DNA of 64,000 nt, from assembly GCF_963662255.1 (NCBI RefSeq), contig NW_026912196.1, positions 880,501 to 944,500 of the forward strand. Direction: 5' to 3'. Each line of letters opens with the position of its first letter. Position 1 is the stretch's first letter. Below, piece after piece: positions 22,104 to 34,438 of the stretch. Source of the stretch: Cinclus cinclus. Lineage: Eukaryota > Chordata > Aves > Passeriformes > Cinclidae. The notes beneath the pieces are model-generated. The model did not search any database and was not told the origin of the DNA. It saw nothing but the letters and a program-made list of their open reading frames with translations. Both the position numbers and the translations under genes were made by a program.

Positions 22104-22182
22104 GCTGCTGCTGCTGCTGCCGCTGCTGCCGCCGCTGCTGCCGCTGCTGCTGCCGCTGCTGCCGCTGCTGCCGCTGCTGCCG
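22104..22182 (+). repeat. CTG/CCG triplet repeat upstream of PIM1-like gene 1
   Basis: 79 bp of mixed CTG and CCG triplets. On the minus strand it is in frame with the kinase as Gln/Arg codons if translation starts at 22491; otherwise it is 5' UTR. The second copy is 18 bp longer. Confidence 0.85.
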
Positions 22183-22491
22183 AAGCGCCGGGGCCGTTTG
22201 TCCGCGTGTCCGCGTGTCCGTTCGCCGCTCGCCCCACACGCCCCATGCCCGAGCCCCGCGCGCCCCGGGGCAGCCCCTGAGTCTGTCCAAACACGGGAAC
22301 TTTGCCCTGTTCAGCCAAGGCCCAGAGTCCTGACTCCCGCACAGTGACACAGCAATCCCCTCGCTCGCTGCTGTGCATTGGCCCCGCTGAGGCTCACACA
22401 CTGCCGCCGGGGCACGTTCCCTGGCTGGAGGATTCCTGCCCCACCCAAGCACTGCCCTTATGTCTCCAGCATTGCTTTCCAACAAAGCCAC

Positions 22492-23898
22492 GGGAAGGCA
22501 AACTCTCTGCAGCTCATGGTACTTTACAGTGTCTAAGACTCACAAGTCATCGACCAGGAATTGTAAGGGAATGCAGCCCTGACTGCAGCCCTCCCAGAGT
22601 AGATGACAAAAAGAATCTAAAACGGGGAAATGCAGGTGAACTGGGTGAACTTTGTCTGAAAGAAGGGTCATTTTTTTCTAATAATTTCTAGTCCATTCCC
22701 TCAGCTTTTATGCTTCTTACAAGGCCATTTGCATGCCAGATTCCTCATCAAAGGAGAACCCTGAGCTTGTGGAACTGCGTGTCTGTTCCTCTGCAGGGAC
22801 ACTCAGGGTGAGACAGGATGCAATTTTGAAGCAATTGTGTTAAAGCAAAACCAGTTATTAAGTAGAGATTGATGTCCTTGCCCCAAACCAACAACCGTGG
22901 GCAAGTCCCTTTGGCTCAGCCTGGAGCAGTGACCTTGAGGGGTGTCCCCACTGCAGGGAGGAAGGCCCCCACCCCTCCAAGGAGGGAAATGTTGGGACAC
23001 GCTGCCGTTAAAATCTGGCACGGGGCTCTTCCAGTCTGAAGTGCTGCCCTGTCAGGCAGATGTGCCCAGGCTGTGCCAGCTCAGCAGCTCTGCAGAAGTT
23101 CTCAGCGGTGGCACTTGGTTGTTCCTTTCTCTGGGCATTTTACCAGCTCTGCCACAGCTTCAGCTCCCTCTCAGGATGTTGATCTTGGGGATGGAGGAGT
23201 CAGGCTGGTTTCAGCACTGTTGACCCCAAAAGCAGCGTGATCCCCCTCTTCATTTCCCACCGGGAGCTTTGCAAACAGAGCCTTGTTGGAGTTGTTTGAG
23301 CCCATTCCAGGCAGAGCCTCCTGCTGCAGCAGGAACTGCCTTTCCTGTGCCATGGCCAGGGCAGACCCCGCTGCAGGAAAAGGCCCAGGCCAGCCCCAAA
23401 ACAGGGAAGGCCTCGGGCACAAGTGCAGAGTGCCGTGGTGGCACCTGTGCCAGGGAGAGCCTGAGACACCAAAGGCACCTTGGCAGCAGCAGCTGCTTCC
23501 AGGGCATGGCCACAAGCCTCCCTTGGCAACCCGGCCTGGTGGCCACCACAGCAGAGCTGCAGCTTCAGGGGTCATTTCTGGCTGGGCTCTGCAAAGCCAC
23601 TCGTGCTCCAGGAACCCGACTGGGAAGCAATTGGCCCCAGCACCTTGGGGACAAGATATTAATGGCAAAACTCTTCATCCCTGCAGGGGCAGGAGAGGGA
23701 CAGAGGAAAGGGAAGAGCCAGGCCCAGGGGACATGACTGCAATGGTGGTGGCTGGGAGGTCGGTGCCACTGCAGCAGCCTGGCTGGCCCTCAGCAGACAT
23801 TCTGGCCACAAGAGTTGTGAGCAGCTCTTGGCCCTGCAGGGCTGAGGATTTTTCCCCTTTGGTGGGCACAGACTGATGGAGCAGCACAGCTGAACTCC
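22492..23898. other. Spacer 1, right part
   Basis: No recognised gene or element. GC-rich frames on both strands (for example 23171-23668 minus) show no domain. The last 75 bp (23821-23895) are an older, diverged inverted match to 17685-17760. Confidence 0.45.
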
Positions 23899-24539
23899 TC
23901 CTGGCACTGTTCCCTGCGGTGTGCAGTGGTGTCACAGCAGCCTGGGGCCCCTGGGAGCCCTCAGTGCCAGCAGGGACTGGAGATGGCAGCGCTGGCATCC
24001 TGGAGGTTGTGCAGGGAACAGAGGTGGGGACTCTCTCTCCATGGGGAGCTTCCAGGTGGAAAAGGCTGCTGTGAGCAGGCAGCTGCAAGGGCAGAGAAAG
24101 GAGGGGCTGGAGCCCTTGATGTGTGCCAGTGCCACAGTCCTGGGCAGCAGCCACCAAGCACAGGGGGAGCAGAGGGCACAGCCAGAGGGACAAAACCAGT
24201 CAAGGTCAGAGAGTGGGAAGAGCCAGAGCTGGGAGCAGGAACAGCTGCTTCCTTGCACCCTTGAAGAAAGCTCTTGGCTGCTTCAAAGCACTGAAGGGCC
24301 TGAAGGGTAGAGAGGAGGCCACAGCAAACAATGCTCCTGGTGCCACACCCTCCCCTCTCAGCGTCCCAGAAGGAATTGCATGAGCTGTATTCTTCTTCTC
24401 CCTGAGCCCTCTCGTTCAGCATGAGCAGCTTAGCAGCAGGAGCTAAAGGAGCTGGAGCCTTAGGCCACAAGGGCTGACCAAGAGGGGCCTTTTGGACTCA
24501 AGGAATGCTGCTAACATGGACCTAGCCGAATGCAGCAGA

Positions 24540-24645
24540 TGGAATCCTGGAATTACAGAATCCTTCCAGTTGGGAAAGACCTCAGAGCTCATGCAGTCCT
24601 GCTGTTCACCCAGCACTGTCAAGCCCAGCAGTAAATCACATGCCT
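24540..24645 (-). mobile_element. CR1-like LINE 3' end (R1)
   Basis: Mirror copy of the L1 element at 16508-16610. Confidence 0.5.
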
Positions 24646-24659
24646 GAAGTACCAAAGGC

Positions 24660-25340
24660 TGGACAAGAGGCCCTGACTGAGGGCTGAACACCAGGCCCTG
24701 AGCCAAAGGGGATCTCTGGATGAACCTTCCAACCAAATGTTATCTTTGTATCCACACATGACCAAACTATGCACGGACATGAGCGCTGTGATAGATGTAT
24801 GCACTCATGAGTGAAAGGTGGATTGACCTTTGTGTATTTAGAAGCCGAACAAGGCCGTGAAATCCAACATCTGGCCTTGTTTGGGGTGTGTTTGGTCAAA
24901 GCCAACTCCTTGGGTTCCTCCTTGAGCCCTGGCCAGGCTCTGGGTGTGAGCCAAGAGGAGAATGAAACCAGATGTTGCTGCACTAGAAGTGCTGTCAGTT
25001 TGTTTCTTCAGCACTGTCAGAGCTGGGCCCTCTCTCAGCGGGGCTGGAAGCCTCAGCTGTGGCTGGAGGCACCTGCAGGAATTCCCAGTGTCCGGGAGTG
25101 GCTCTGCAGTCCTTGGCTGTGACAGCTTCCCCCAGCTGATGTGTGCATCTGGGTGATGGTAAAGTCTGGGGGGAACTGCTGATGGATCTTTCTTAATCAC
25201 TGCGGGCACTTCTTGGGAGTGAGGACTGGGTGCATTGCTGAGCTTCTCCTTCTGTGATTCTTTGCTGCTTTGAACTTTAGAAAATTAAGCAATTCCTTCA
25301 GCTGGTGTCTGTGTCTTTGGTGCTGACCTTGCCCACTGGT
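24660..25340 (-). repeat. Internal direct repeat b (R1)
   Basis: Mirror of 15809-16520. Confidence 0.8.
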
Positions 25341-28300
25341 AAAAGCAAAGTGGCGTAGTCTGGCTGGATCACAACAAAATGTCACTTTTAAAATGTAAAT
25401 GTAAGGAGTCCGTCCCGTTGGAAATTGCTGGATGCGAAGCCCTTCCCTAGAGTTGTGTGTCTCAGGAGTGGGCTGAGGTCAGAGCACCGTGGGAGCAGTG
25501 GAGCCGTGAGTTAAAAGAGGCTGAACCAGTGGGTGTCTTCAAATGCATCCCAAAATTGCATATGGAAAAAGGAAAAGAACTTGTGGGTTTGGGAGGATGA
25601 GGATGGATTTTGTTAAGAGCATATTGGAAACAGCAGCAACAGAAGGAACAATTTGTGTTGGAACACTCCCACATGGAGACACAGAAAAAGTTTTAATCTT
25701 GAGCTTGAATTTCATTGTGCTTGTGATATAATAATGTTACTGTGTTATATATACATATGTGTACACATATCTTACATGTCATGAAATAATATTTTTATTT
25801 TTATATAAATAATAATAATAATGTGAAATAATGCTGACAGTACTCGTGTGTTAGCTTTGGTTGCTCAGGGATGTAACACTGAATACCCTACAGAAAAGCT
25901 TTAACAAGGACATCAACGTCACGGCAAACTTTGTGAGACTGTTTATAATGAATACAGGAGGAAGGGATGAAATTGGCTGCTTTCATGGGGTTTGCTGACA
26001 CTGTGATGTGGAATGTGTTTTTTGTTAGTGTGGAAAACACAGTGATTAAGACTGCTGGGTTTTTCATACAGCAGGCTATCCACAAGCTGCGGCATTGGTT
26101 GGACAGATGAATGTTTGTTAAAAGAGCAGTTGAAAAAATGAGGAGCTGAGAAGCTGGCCCGATGGAGAAGCCAACTCCCAGATGTGCTCCCTACCCTTAG
26201 CAATGGGCCCACTGGGAAATGGAAAGGCCCTGGATGTGCATGGCTGCTCCCGGTTTGCAAATACAACCATGGCCAGTGAGACTTGGACTTCCTGGGAAAT
26301 TGTTCTGGGTGCCATGGTCCCTGACAGGGCCCCCCAGAGGCTGCAGGGCTGGACTGTGATGAATTGGAATTAATTAGGATAAATCAGAAGCAAATGAGAG
26401 TTATCAATACGGAAAGAGGAGTTCAGATTCCTCCAGGACACTTTGTTTGGGGAACTGCTCACTGGAGCTTGGCCTTGCAAAGGGTTCACGTCACGGGAAG
26501 AGGAATTGATGCAGATTGTCAAGGAGAAATCAAAGTAATCCTTTTCAGCAATAGTGAACAAGATTGGATGATTTAGCCCTGTGGCACAGTAGCACCATTA
26601 TTGATCTTCCAGCTTTCCAAACATCAGTGAAGGAAGGAGATCCAGCTCAGATCAGCACTGTTTGTGGAGATCAAGGCTTTGGATGCAGCAGTCCTAATAA
26701 TGGAGCCAAAGTGTGGGTGGAGAGGCCAAGTGGCCCTCCCGAGCCAGCTGCAGGAGCAGCTCTGGGGAAAGACAAGACTGTTGGAATGCTGGAACCTGGC
26801 AATATGTCCCTGCAGCCAAGTGCTCTATGTGAGAACAAGTGGATGTTTTGGGATATTGTTTTAGAGATCGTGCCAGACCACATCTGCGTGTTTGCCCCAA
26901 GGGTCCCGTTTGGGAAATGCTCTGATCCACGGGGCTCCATGTGAAGGCTGATGTGACACTGAGGCACTTCCAGACGAATTCCAGCCAGGAGCCTGGGGGT
27001 CCCTCAGGGCCTGGGACCCGGCACCTCTCCAGCCAAAGGGGAAAGGACCCCAGCAAGCCTTGTTACCCACAGACAGCGCGGGAAAGCTGAACAGCAAAGG
27101 TCCCTAGGGACATTATTCTGGAATTAAATGGGCACCAGCTGCATGGACAGTGGAATTACTGTTCCTAACCCGGATGAGACTGAGGAAAAAGAATGAGTCA
27201 CCTTGTCACTAAAGTAGTGCTTATGTCTGTAAGTTGTGTCTTGAGAGTCAGCCAGAATCTTTGTTTGCCAGAAACACCTGTAGAGTTTCATCAGGGATTA
27301 GTCCTGAAATTGTTCTGAAAATGTAAAGATCTTAGTAGCCAAAATACTCCATGTAAGTAATTGCTGGGTATGTCCTCAACTAATGTTGGGAGGAATGGGG
27401 GTCCCTTGGAGGGCCCACCCTGTGGGGTGGCCAGAGCTCTGTCCGTGGGCTCTGACTCCTAACAGAGTCAGTGCAGGGACAGTTAAAGAAAACTGTGCTG
27501 TGCAAAAAAGGAATACAATGATCAGCTTCACAGGGTTCACTAAGATTTCCCTTCAGTAGAAACTGAACCCTGTTGGAGTTAGAGGCCCCAGTGTGAAAGG
27601 ATTTCTGTGCTTTGCCATCACTCCCAATGTCCATAGAACTTGGGGTGCTGGAGCTGGTCAGGGTCAGTGTTAGAGCACTGCCAGCTGCAGGGCCACTGTG
27701 AAACTGCTGTGGCCCAAAGGCACGGGGGACACAAGAGGAGCACAGGGAGGAGCCCTGGATGCATCAGCAGCCCACAGTGGGAAATGGGAAATCAGACCTT
27801 TGGTACTGGGAATGGGACCTGCTGGATGTGCAGAGACAATGCCTGTAAAGGCTTCCCTCAATGTGTTTGGGTCCTGTTTTTCAGGCAGTGTTGATGCCTC
27901 CCTTGGGGGTACTTCAGCAACAAGCAGAAGGAAGAGTTTGGGCCGAGAGAACATTTCCCCCCACAGAGTGCCTTTGGTCTCAGAAAGCCAAAGACTCTGG
28001 TTCACCCTGTGCCCCATGAGCACTGCCTCGTCCTATGGAGTTCACATTAATGAGCTACATGGATTATTTGAAGAAGTAGAAAAGGATACTGTGCAAATAT
28101 CCAGTAGCACATCCTGTGAGCTCCAACAAACACAAATGGGGCTCTACAGAACCTCATGGCCTTGGATCATCTGCTTGCTGGGCAAGGAGGAGCCTGGGCT
28201 ATGACGGGACAGGAATGTTGCACTTCTATCAGTGATGAGTCTGAAGTGCAGCCATCAGGAATCACCTCAATAGGAAGAGCAGTAGAAGAGTGGCAGAAAG

Positions 28301-28714
28301 AAGAAAATTCTTCTTGCTGAGATTGCCTTCATGCCTGCCAAATTGGAGGCTGCTGTGAAATGCATTTGTGGCAGTCACTGCAAACATTGCAGTGTGAGCC
28401 CTTGGTGTGTAATGATTCCATGTTAGAGTTGTTGTGACACTTTGTGCTGGGAAATGGAGCACTGAGACTTGTCTCAAGAGAGACACAGTCTCAAGAGAAA
28501 GTGGGGATTTGAGAAACAACAGAGAAGAGCAACTAATTAGGCATGTTTTAAAAGAGTTGCAAATTACAGCTCTGAGTAATGAACTGTTCTTCAATTAATG
28601 CTTAATTGAAGAACAAGAGGTGATGCCTTTGTGCCTCATGCCTAAATCCAAGAATCCATTATTGAAGGAATTGTTATGGAGGTTGTAGTTCATGCCTTGG
28701 TCAAAGCACTGGTT
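25341..28714. other. Unrecognised conserved 3.4 kb (R1)
   Basis: Mirror of 12441-15808. Here the long frames read on the plus strand (27698-28204, 26564-26944). AT-rich (ATT)n sequence is at about 25785-25825. Confidence 0.45.
28586..28614. repeat. Perfect 13 bp inverted repeat (R1)
   Basis: Same 29 bp hairpin as in L1, unbroken. Confidence 0.85.
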
Positions 28715-29364
28715 GAAGTACCAAGGCCTGAACATCAGGCCCTGAGCCAAAGCTGACCTCTCGATGCACCTTCCAAGCAAATGTTATATTTTTATCTGCT
28801 CATCAATGATGCATTTTTAGCAATACGATCTCTGTATCTGTGCATTGGTGATACAAGGATTTACCTTTCAGCGTTTAGAAATCCAACAAGGTCCCACCTG
28901 GCCTTGTTTGGGGGTGTTTGGTCCAAGTGAACTCCCTTGGTTCCTCCTTGAACCCTGGCCAGGCGTTGGGAGGAACCAAACAGGAGACTTAAACCCATGT
29001 TCCTGCACTAGGAGTGCTGTCAGATTCTCTGTTCAACACCATCAGAGCTGGGCCCTCTCTCAGCAGGGCTGGAAGCCTCAGCTGTGGCTGGAGGCACCTG
29101 CAGGAATTCCCAGTGTCCGGGAGTGGCTCTGCAGTCCTTGGCTGTGACAGCTTCCCCCAGCTGATGTGTGCATCTGGGTGATGGTAAAGTCTGGGGGGAA
29201 CTGCTGATGGATCTTTCTTAATCACTGCGGGCACTTCTTGGGAGTGATGTCTGGGTGCATTGCTGAGCTTCTCCTGTTGTGATTCTTTGCAGTTTTGCGT
29301 TATATAAATTACGCAATTCCTTCAGCTGGTGTCTGTGTCTTTGGTGCTGACCCTGGCCACTGGT
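28715..29364 (-). repeat. Internal direct repeat a (R1)
   Basis: Mirror of 11781-12440. Its single-base variants match L2, not L1. Confidence 0.8.
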
Positions 29365-29394
29365 GAAACTGAGTCCCATCGTGCCTAGGAGTTA

Positions 29395-29460
29395 CCTGGG
29401 AAGACAAACGCCACCACTGCAAATGTCCCCTGGTTTCTGCCTTCTTCCCCCCACTTTATA
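29395..29460 (-). promoter_or_regulatory. TATA box and donor candidate, R1
   Basis: TATAAA at 29460-29455 and CAG|GTAACT with the intron starting at 29395, as in L1. Confidence 0.4.
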
Positions 29461-29714
29461 CGCTGAGCATGATGTCCCATGGTCCAGGATCTCCCCCGGG
29501 TCAGTTGGGGTCACCTGTCCTGGCTGTGTCCCCTCCCAAGCTCCCCAGCACCCCCAGCCCCTCCCCAGCGTGGCTGGACGAGGGGCAGGAAAGGCCTTGG
29601 CTCTGTGCAAGCTCAGCAAGAGCAAAACTATCTGTGTGTGATGGAGCCTGTGCTCAGCACCCGACCCCAGCAGTGTCTCGGTGCCAGCGTCCGTGGCATC
29701 AGGCCCTACAAGGG

Positions 29715-30284
29715 GTTTCCATGGCAAGTGCCATGCCAGGTGACCCAGGTGTCCTGTCCCAGTGAGGTTTGCCATGGAAACAGTGCCCAGCTGACCTTTC
29801 TGTCTGGCTGAGCTGGCCTTTGGCCCTGGCCCTGGTGTTTGCTGCTGGTCCCGCTGCGCCTGCCCAGCCAGCGCGGCACAGGGCAGGTGGCCATGGCACA
29901 AGCCCCCAGCGAGGGATCCCCTCTGGCTCTGGGCAGTGACAGCAGCCCTGAGCAAGGGGCCCAGGGCAGGTTTCCATGACAAGCAGCCATCACAATGGCT
30001 CCAGGCGTTGGCTGCCAAACTGAGGAAGGGGTCTCTGTGGCTGTTGCCATGGCACCTGACTGCATCAATGAGTGTCAGTGCAGCTGAAGCTGGACCAGCC
30101 CCGGAACCCTTTGTCCTCAGGGTTGCCATGGCAGCTGAGGACCCAACAGGTCTGCATGCAAGTGCCCATGGAACCTGACTGCACAAATGGCTCCTTGGGG
30201 TGGTTTCCAAGGCAACTTGAACTGATGAGGGTTGCCCTGGCACCCAAACCCACTAGTGGGGGTCAGTGCAGTGTCCCTGGCAAC
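29715..30284 (-). promoter_or_regulatory. X-box-like array, R1
   Basis: Mirror of the L1 array. One site differs because R1 lacks 8 bp near 30012. Confidence 0.5.
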
Positions 30285-30684
30285 AGTCCCTTGCAATGGC
30301 CCAGGGCACCTTGGGATGCTAATCCACCCTCACAGCTGGGCAGGGCAGCTCTGGAATGGTCTTGGTGCTGCCTGGGGCTTGGCACACACTTGAGGAGGGT
30401 GTCTGTTTTCAGTGGGGAACTTTTCGTTGTTTGGAGCAATCAAAACTGTTGTAGGTTGGTGTAAAAAAAAAAAAAAAATAGGAAAACCCTTCTTAGGGTG
30501 TGTGCAGCCAGTTCTCCAAGCAAAGCAGGGGTGTCAGCTGAGTCAGGACAGACAGGATACGGTTGGGGAATGTGCAGCGAGGTTGTCCACACCGGGTCAA
30601 ACCTCAAGGCACAGCTTCTCTGAGCAGGCCAGACCTCCTTAGGAGAGACACCCTGGAGCAATATCCATCAGACAATGCTGCAAT

Positions 30685-30902
30685 CACCTCTTGTCTAAAG
30701 AGAAATTTAATAAAGTACACCCTTAGAAATGAGAATGCATCATTATTAGAAGCTCTTTGATGTACTGATGAATTAGTATAGTAGGAAACCTTTCCAATGA
30801 ACTGTAGCAGAGCAGAGGGAAATCAAGGCAGAGCCATGGCTTGTTAGGACTTGCTTTATCCTGATGAGCCCCGTGGTGCATTTGGAGCTGAGCCCTTGAG
30901 CC
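30685..30902. other. 218 bp segment unique to R1
   Basis: Present between the X-box-like array and the tandem repeat in R1 only. L1, L2 and R2 are joined across it (for example CAATCTCAGGG in R2 near 61829). It is AT-richer than its surroundings and has AATAAA at about 30709. It is either an insertion in R1 or an ancestral piece lost from the other three arms. Confidence 0.7.
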
Positions 30903-30904
30903 TC

Positions 30905-31505
30905 AGGGCCTGAGAGGAGACTGCAGAAACCTCTCCAGGAGTCCAAGTCAGAAAAAGAATGCAAAGGGTCTGGAGGCATTAATGGGTCCCACTGAGGTCC
31001 AGCTGCAGCACAGGCTGCTCATGGGCTCCTTGCAGGAGGGAATTGGAGGCCAGGATTGCACAAAATCCTCACAGAGACTCAGTGTGGGAAGGAAAATGCA
31101 AAGTACCCTAAAATACCTTGGTTATCTCAAAGCATTAATGAGCGCCCCCCAGTGTCCATACAGAGCAATCAAGGGACTCCTTAAAGTAGATAATTGGAGG
31201 TCAAGATTGCACAAACCTCTCCTGGAGTCGGTATCAAAAGGGAAACACCTAGTACTTGAAAAATCTGAAGTATCCTGAAGCATTAATGAGCCCCACTGAG
31301 TGTTGGTAATGACTAAGAATCTCAAGGGACTCATTAGAGCAGATAATTGAAGACCAGGATTGTAGGAAGCTCTGAGAGACTCCAAGGCAAGAGCAAAGGC
31401 CAAGGTCCTTTGGAAAACCTGCAGTCCCTGGAAGCATTCAGGAGCCCCCCAGGGCCATTCCTGACCAAGGCTCCCCAGGGACTCATGCCAGCAGATCCCT
31501 GAGGC
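30905..31505 (-). repeat. Degenerate ~140 bp tandem repeat (R1)
   Basis: Mirror of 9830-10440. The G run of L1 is here only a short C run (31144-31150). Confidence 0.7.
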
Positions 31506-32004
31506 CACCGGGGTGTGGGGCAGGGGAGGATGCTGAGGGCAGGACAAGGGGGTGACAGTGCCCAGCCTTGCTGGGGCTGTGCCAGGAGGCCCCAGTGGCT
31601 CAGGACAAGGTGTCTCCTCCCAGCCCTTGGTGGCACAGACGCTGCTGTGCCCCAGGGCACCAAGACTTGGCTTCTCCTGGGCACTGCCAGCCCTGCCAGG
31701 GCCCTTGGCCATGTCCAGCACAGCTTGTCCTGCACTGTCCCACAGCTGCTGCTGTGCCCCTGCAGGCTGCACACTCCCATCTCGCTGCCCCCCTGGCTCT
31801 GCCCTGCCACTGCCCACCCTGCCCTGACTTCTGCCCAGGCTGTCTCTGCAACCCCCAACCAATGGGCTGGGGATGGGCAAGTGTTCCTTAGGGCACAGGG
31901 AGGGGACAGCTTGGCTGGGGTGACCCAAGGGCTCTCCCATTCCATGCGATGTCAAGGGCAGCAATAAACTGAGGGCAAGGGAGGGCGTGAGTGGTCTCTG
32001 AATT

Positions 32005-33484
32005 TTCTCTATTAATACGTTTGTCTTCCAAAGCAACCACTACATCTACTGAATTCTTGCCTCCCTATGGTTTTCTTTGCTTCTGCATTTGGCCTTTGCT
32101 TTTTATTTCCTTGCCCTGCCCTGCCCATTAATCTCTCTTTCTGTTGACCCACAGGTTTTCAGCTTATTTTCTCCTGTTGTCTGACTGAGGAGGGCCAGTG
32201 ACAGACACTTGGCTGTCACTTGATGGACAGAGAGGTTTAACCATGGTCACCTTTCCTAAGCCTTCTCTTCTGGGCACAGCCAGCAATGTCAGGGCTCTGT
32301 CAGGAGGCCAGCCCTGAGCTGGGCTCATGCCCTGCTCACAGCCCCAGGGGCATCCAGGGACACGAGTCCTTCCCTGGCACACACACAGACAGTTCATTGC
32401 AGCACGGGCAGCGGCTCCCTGGGCTCTGCTGCCGCTGCCAGAGCCTGGCAGGGAGCTCAGCCCTGCGGGTGTCACCCTGCCCTGCCCCTGCCCCAGGTGC
32501 CCCACGGCCGGAGGGATGGACACGGGGAGCTCTGGGCACAGGAGTTCATCCCAGCCCTGCATTCAGGAGTTCCCAGGGGACCTTACTCTCTGGAAACTCC
32601 AGGAAGAGCTGAAGGTGTTTGTGCTCCCTGGGTTTATGTCATCGTCATCCCCACCCCCACCCCACGCAGAGGATGCTCAGGGCTGTGTCTTGTCCTTGCA
32701 CTGCAAACACAGACTCCTGACCCGGTCACTTGATGTCCCTCCATGGAGGGAAGAGCAACCTCTGTGACCTGGGCTGAGAGGCCACTGCTGGAAGCAGCGC
32801 TGCCTTTGCAAGGGCACACCTGGGGGCCTCCACCCTGAACACTGCCACGTTTTCCTCTTCACTGCTGGTTTCCTCTCCAGGGCACTGTGTTGGGCACATC
32901 CTTGAGAACAAATTGGGAAGAAGATTGAAGCTTTCGGGCCCTGCTCCGGGGACATGCCCTTGCACCATGGAAATGCTCTTGTAGAGCCCAACTCTGTCCC
33001 AGCAGTGCCCACAACCTGTCCTTGCCTGCAGTCTCAGGACAGTCACCCAGCAGGGCAGGGACCAAGCTGAGAGAGCCCTGAGGCCTTAAACCAGCACAGG
33101 GGCTCTGAAGGGGAGTGTGGAAGTGAAGGAAGAGGAGGTTACACAGGAGAAGCCCTGGGGCTCCCTGGCAATGCTGTTCTGCTGGGACTCTTCTCCCCCT
33201 GCTCTGCCCACAGGCACCGACCCTGCAGCTCCAGAGATGTCAGGGAGGAAAGATGTCAGGCAAACAAGACAACACAGAGTTCTTTCTGTTGTTTCAGCAC
33301 ACACTTACTGTACTAGAGCTCCCCATTTCTACAGTCTCTGGGTCACACTAGAAAGGCAAATACTGAAATATTTGCCTGAACAGTCCAAGATTTTGGTGCG
33401 AGCAAGTTCTCAGAAGTGTAACACCTGTGTCAGCAGCAAAAATACGGGACACAAAGTGGGCATTAATGAGTAACTTAGTAACAG
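32005..33484. other. No gene recognised (R1)
   Basis: Mirror of 7849-9330. Confidence 0.5.
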
Positions 33485-34438
33485 CTATGCAGAAGAATGA
33501 CAGTTCATTGCTTCTGAAAACCACTCAGTGATCATTGTCCTCAGGGTGTCCTTCAGGTCCTGGTTCCTCAGGCTGTAGCTGAGGGCGTTCAGGGCTGGAG
33601 GCAGCACTGAGTACAGAAGTGACAGTGCCAGATGCAGGGATGGACAGGAGATGGAGGGGGGCTTCAGGTAGGCAAACATGACAGTGCTGAGGAACAGGGA
33701 GAGCACGGCCAGGTGAGGGAGGCAGGTGGAAAAGGCTTTATCCCATCCCTGCTCAGAGGGGATCCTCAGCACGGCCCTGAAGATCTGCACATAGGAGAAA
33801 ACAATGAATACAGAAGAAGCAAATGCTAAACAGGTACCACCCATGAGTAGGCCAAGTTCCCTGGGGTAGAATTTGGAGCAGGAGAGCTTGAGGATCTGGG
33901 GCATTTCACAGAAGAATTGGCCCAGGGAATTGCCCCGGCACAGGGGCAGTGAAAATGGACTGGGAGTGTGCATGAGAGCATGGAGAAAGCCACTGGCCCA
34001 GGCAGCTGCTGCCATGTGGGCACAAGCTCTGCTGCCCTGGGGGATCCCCTAGTGCAGGGGTGTGCAGATGGACACGTAGTGCTTGTAGCACACGAGGGTC
34101 AGGAGATACTACTCTGCTGTGGTAAAGAACAGCAAGCAAAAGAGCTGTACAGCACATCCTGCACAGGAGATGGGCCTGGTGCCCCAGAGGGAATTGTGCA
34201 TGGCTTTGGGGACAGTGGTGCAGGTGGAGCCCAGGTCGCTGAGGGCCAGGTTGAGCAGGAAGAAGAACATGGGGGTGTGCAGGTGGTGGCCGCAGGCTAC
34301 GGCGCTGATGATGAGGCCGTTGGCCAGGAGGGCAGCCAGGGAGATGCCCAGGAAGAGGCAGAAGTGCAGGAGCTGCAGCTGCCACGTGTCTGCCAATGCC
34401 AGCAGGAGGAAGTGGCTGCGGGAGCTGCTGTTGGACAT
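33485..34438 (-). pseudogene. Olfactory receptor family 14-like pseudogene, copy 2
   Basis: Inverted copy of 6895-7848. It encodes the same residues wherever compared, including both in-frame TAG stops (34111-34109 and 34051-34049) and the lost DRY motif. The defects were therefore present before the arms were copied, or were spread between arms by gene conversion. Confidence 0.85.

Larger units (their letters stand above)
20900..22290 (-). promoter_or_regulatory. CpG island and promoter region of PIM1-like gene 1
   Basis: Very GC- and CpG-rich DNA covers exons 1-3 and the 5' flank. No TATA box is seen. A CCAAT box on the minus strand (22381-22377) lies about 390 bp upstream of the ATG at 21993. 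This fits a CpG-island promoter firing leftward. Confidence 0.6.

Noticed and set aside
22068..22280. Poly-alanine frame in the triplet repeat
   Set aside because: It is the opposite strand of a CTG/CCG repeat with no gene structure around it.
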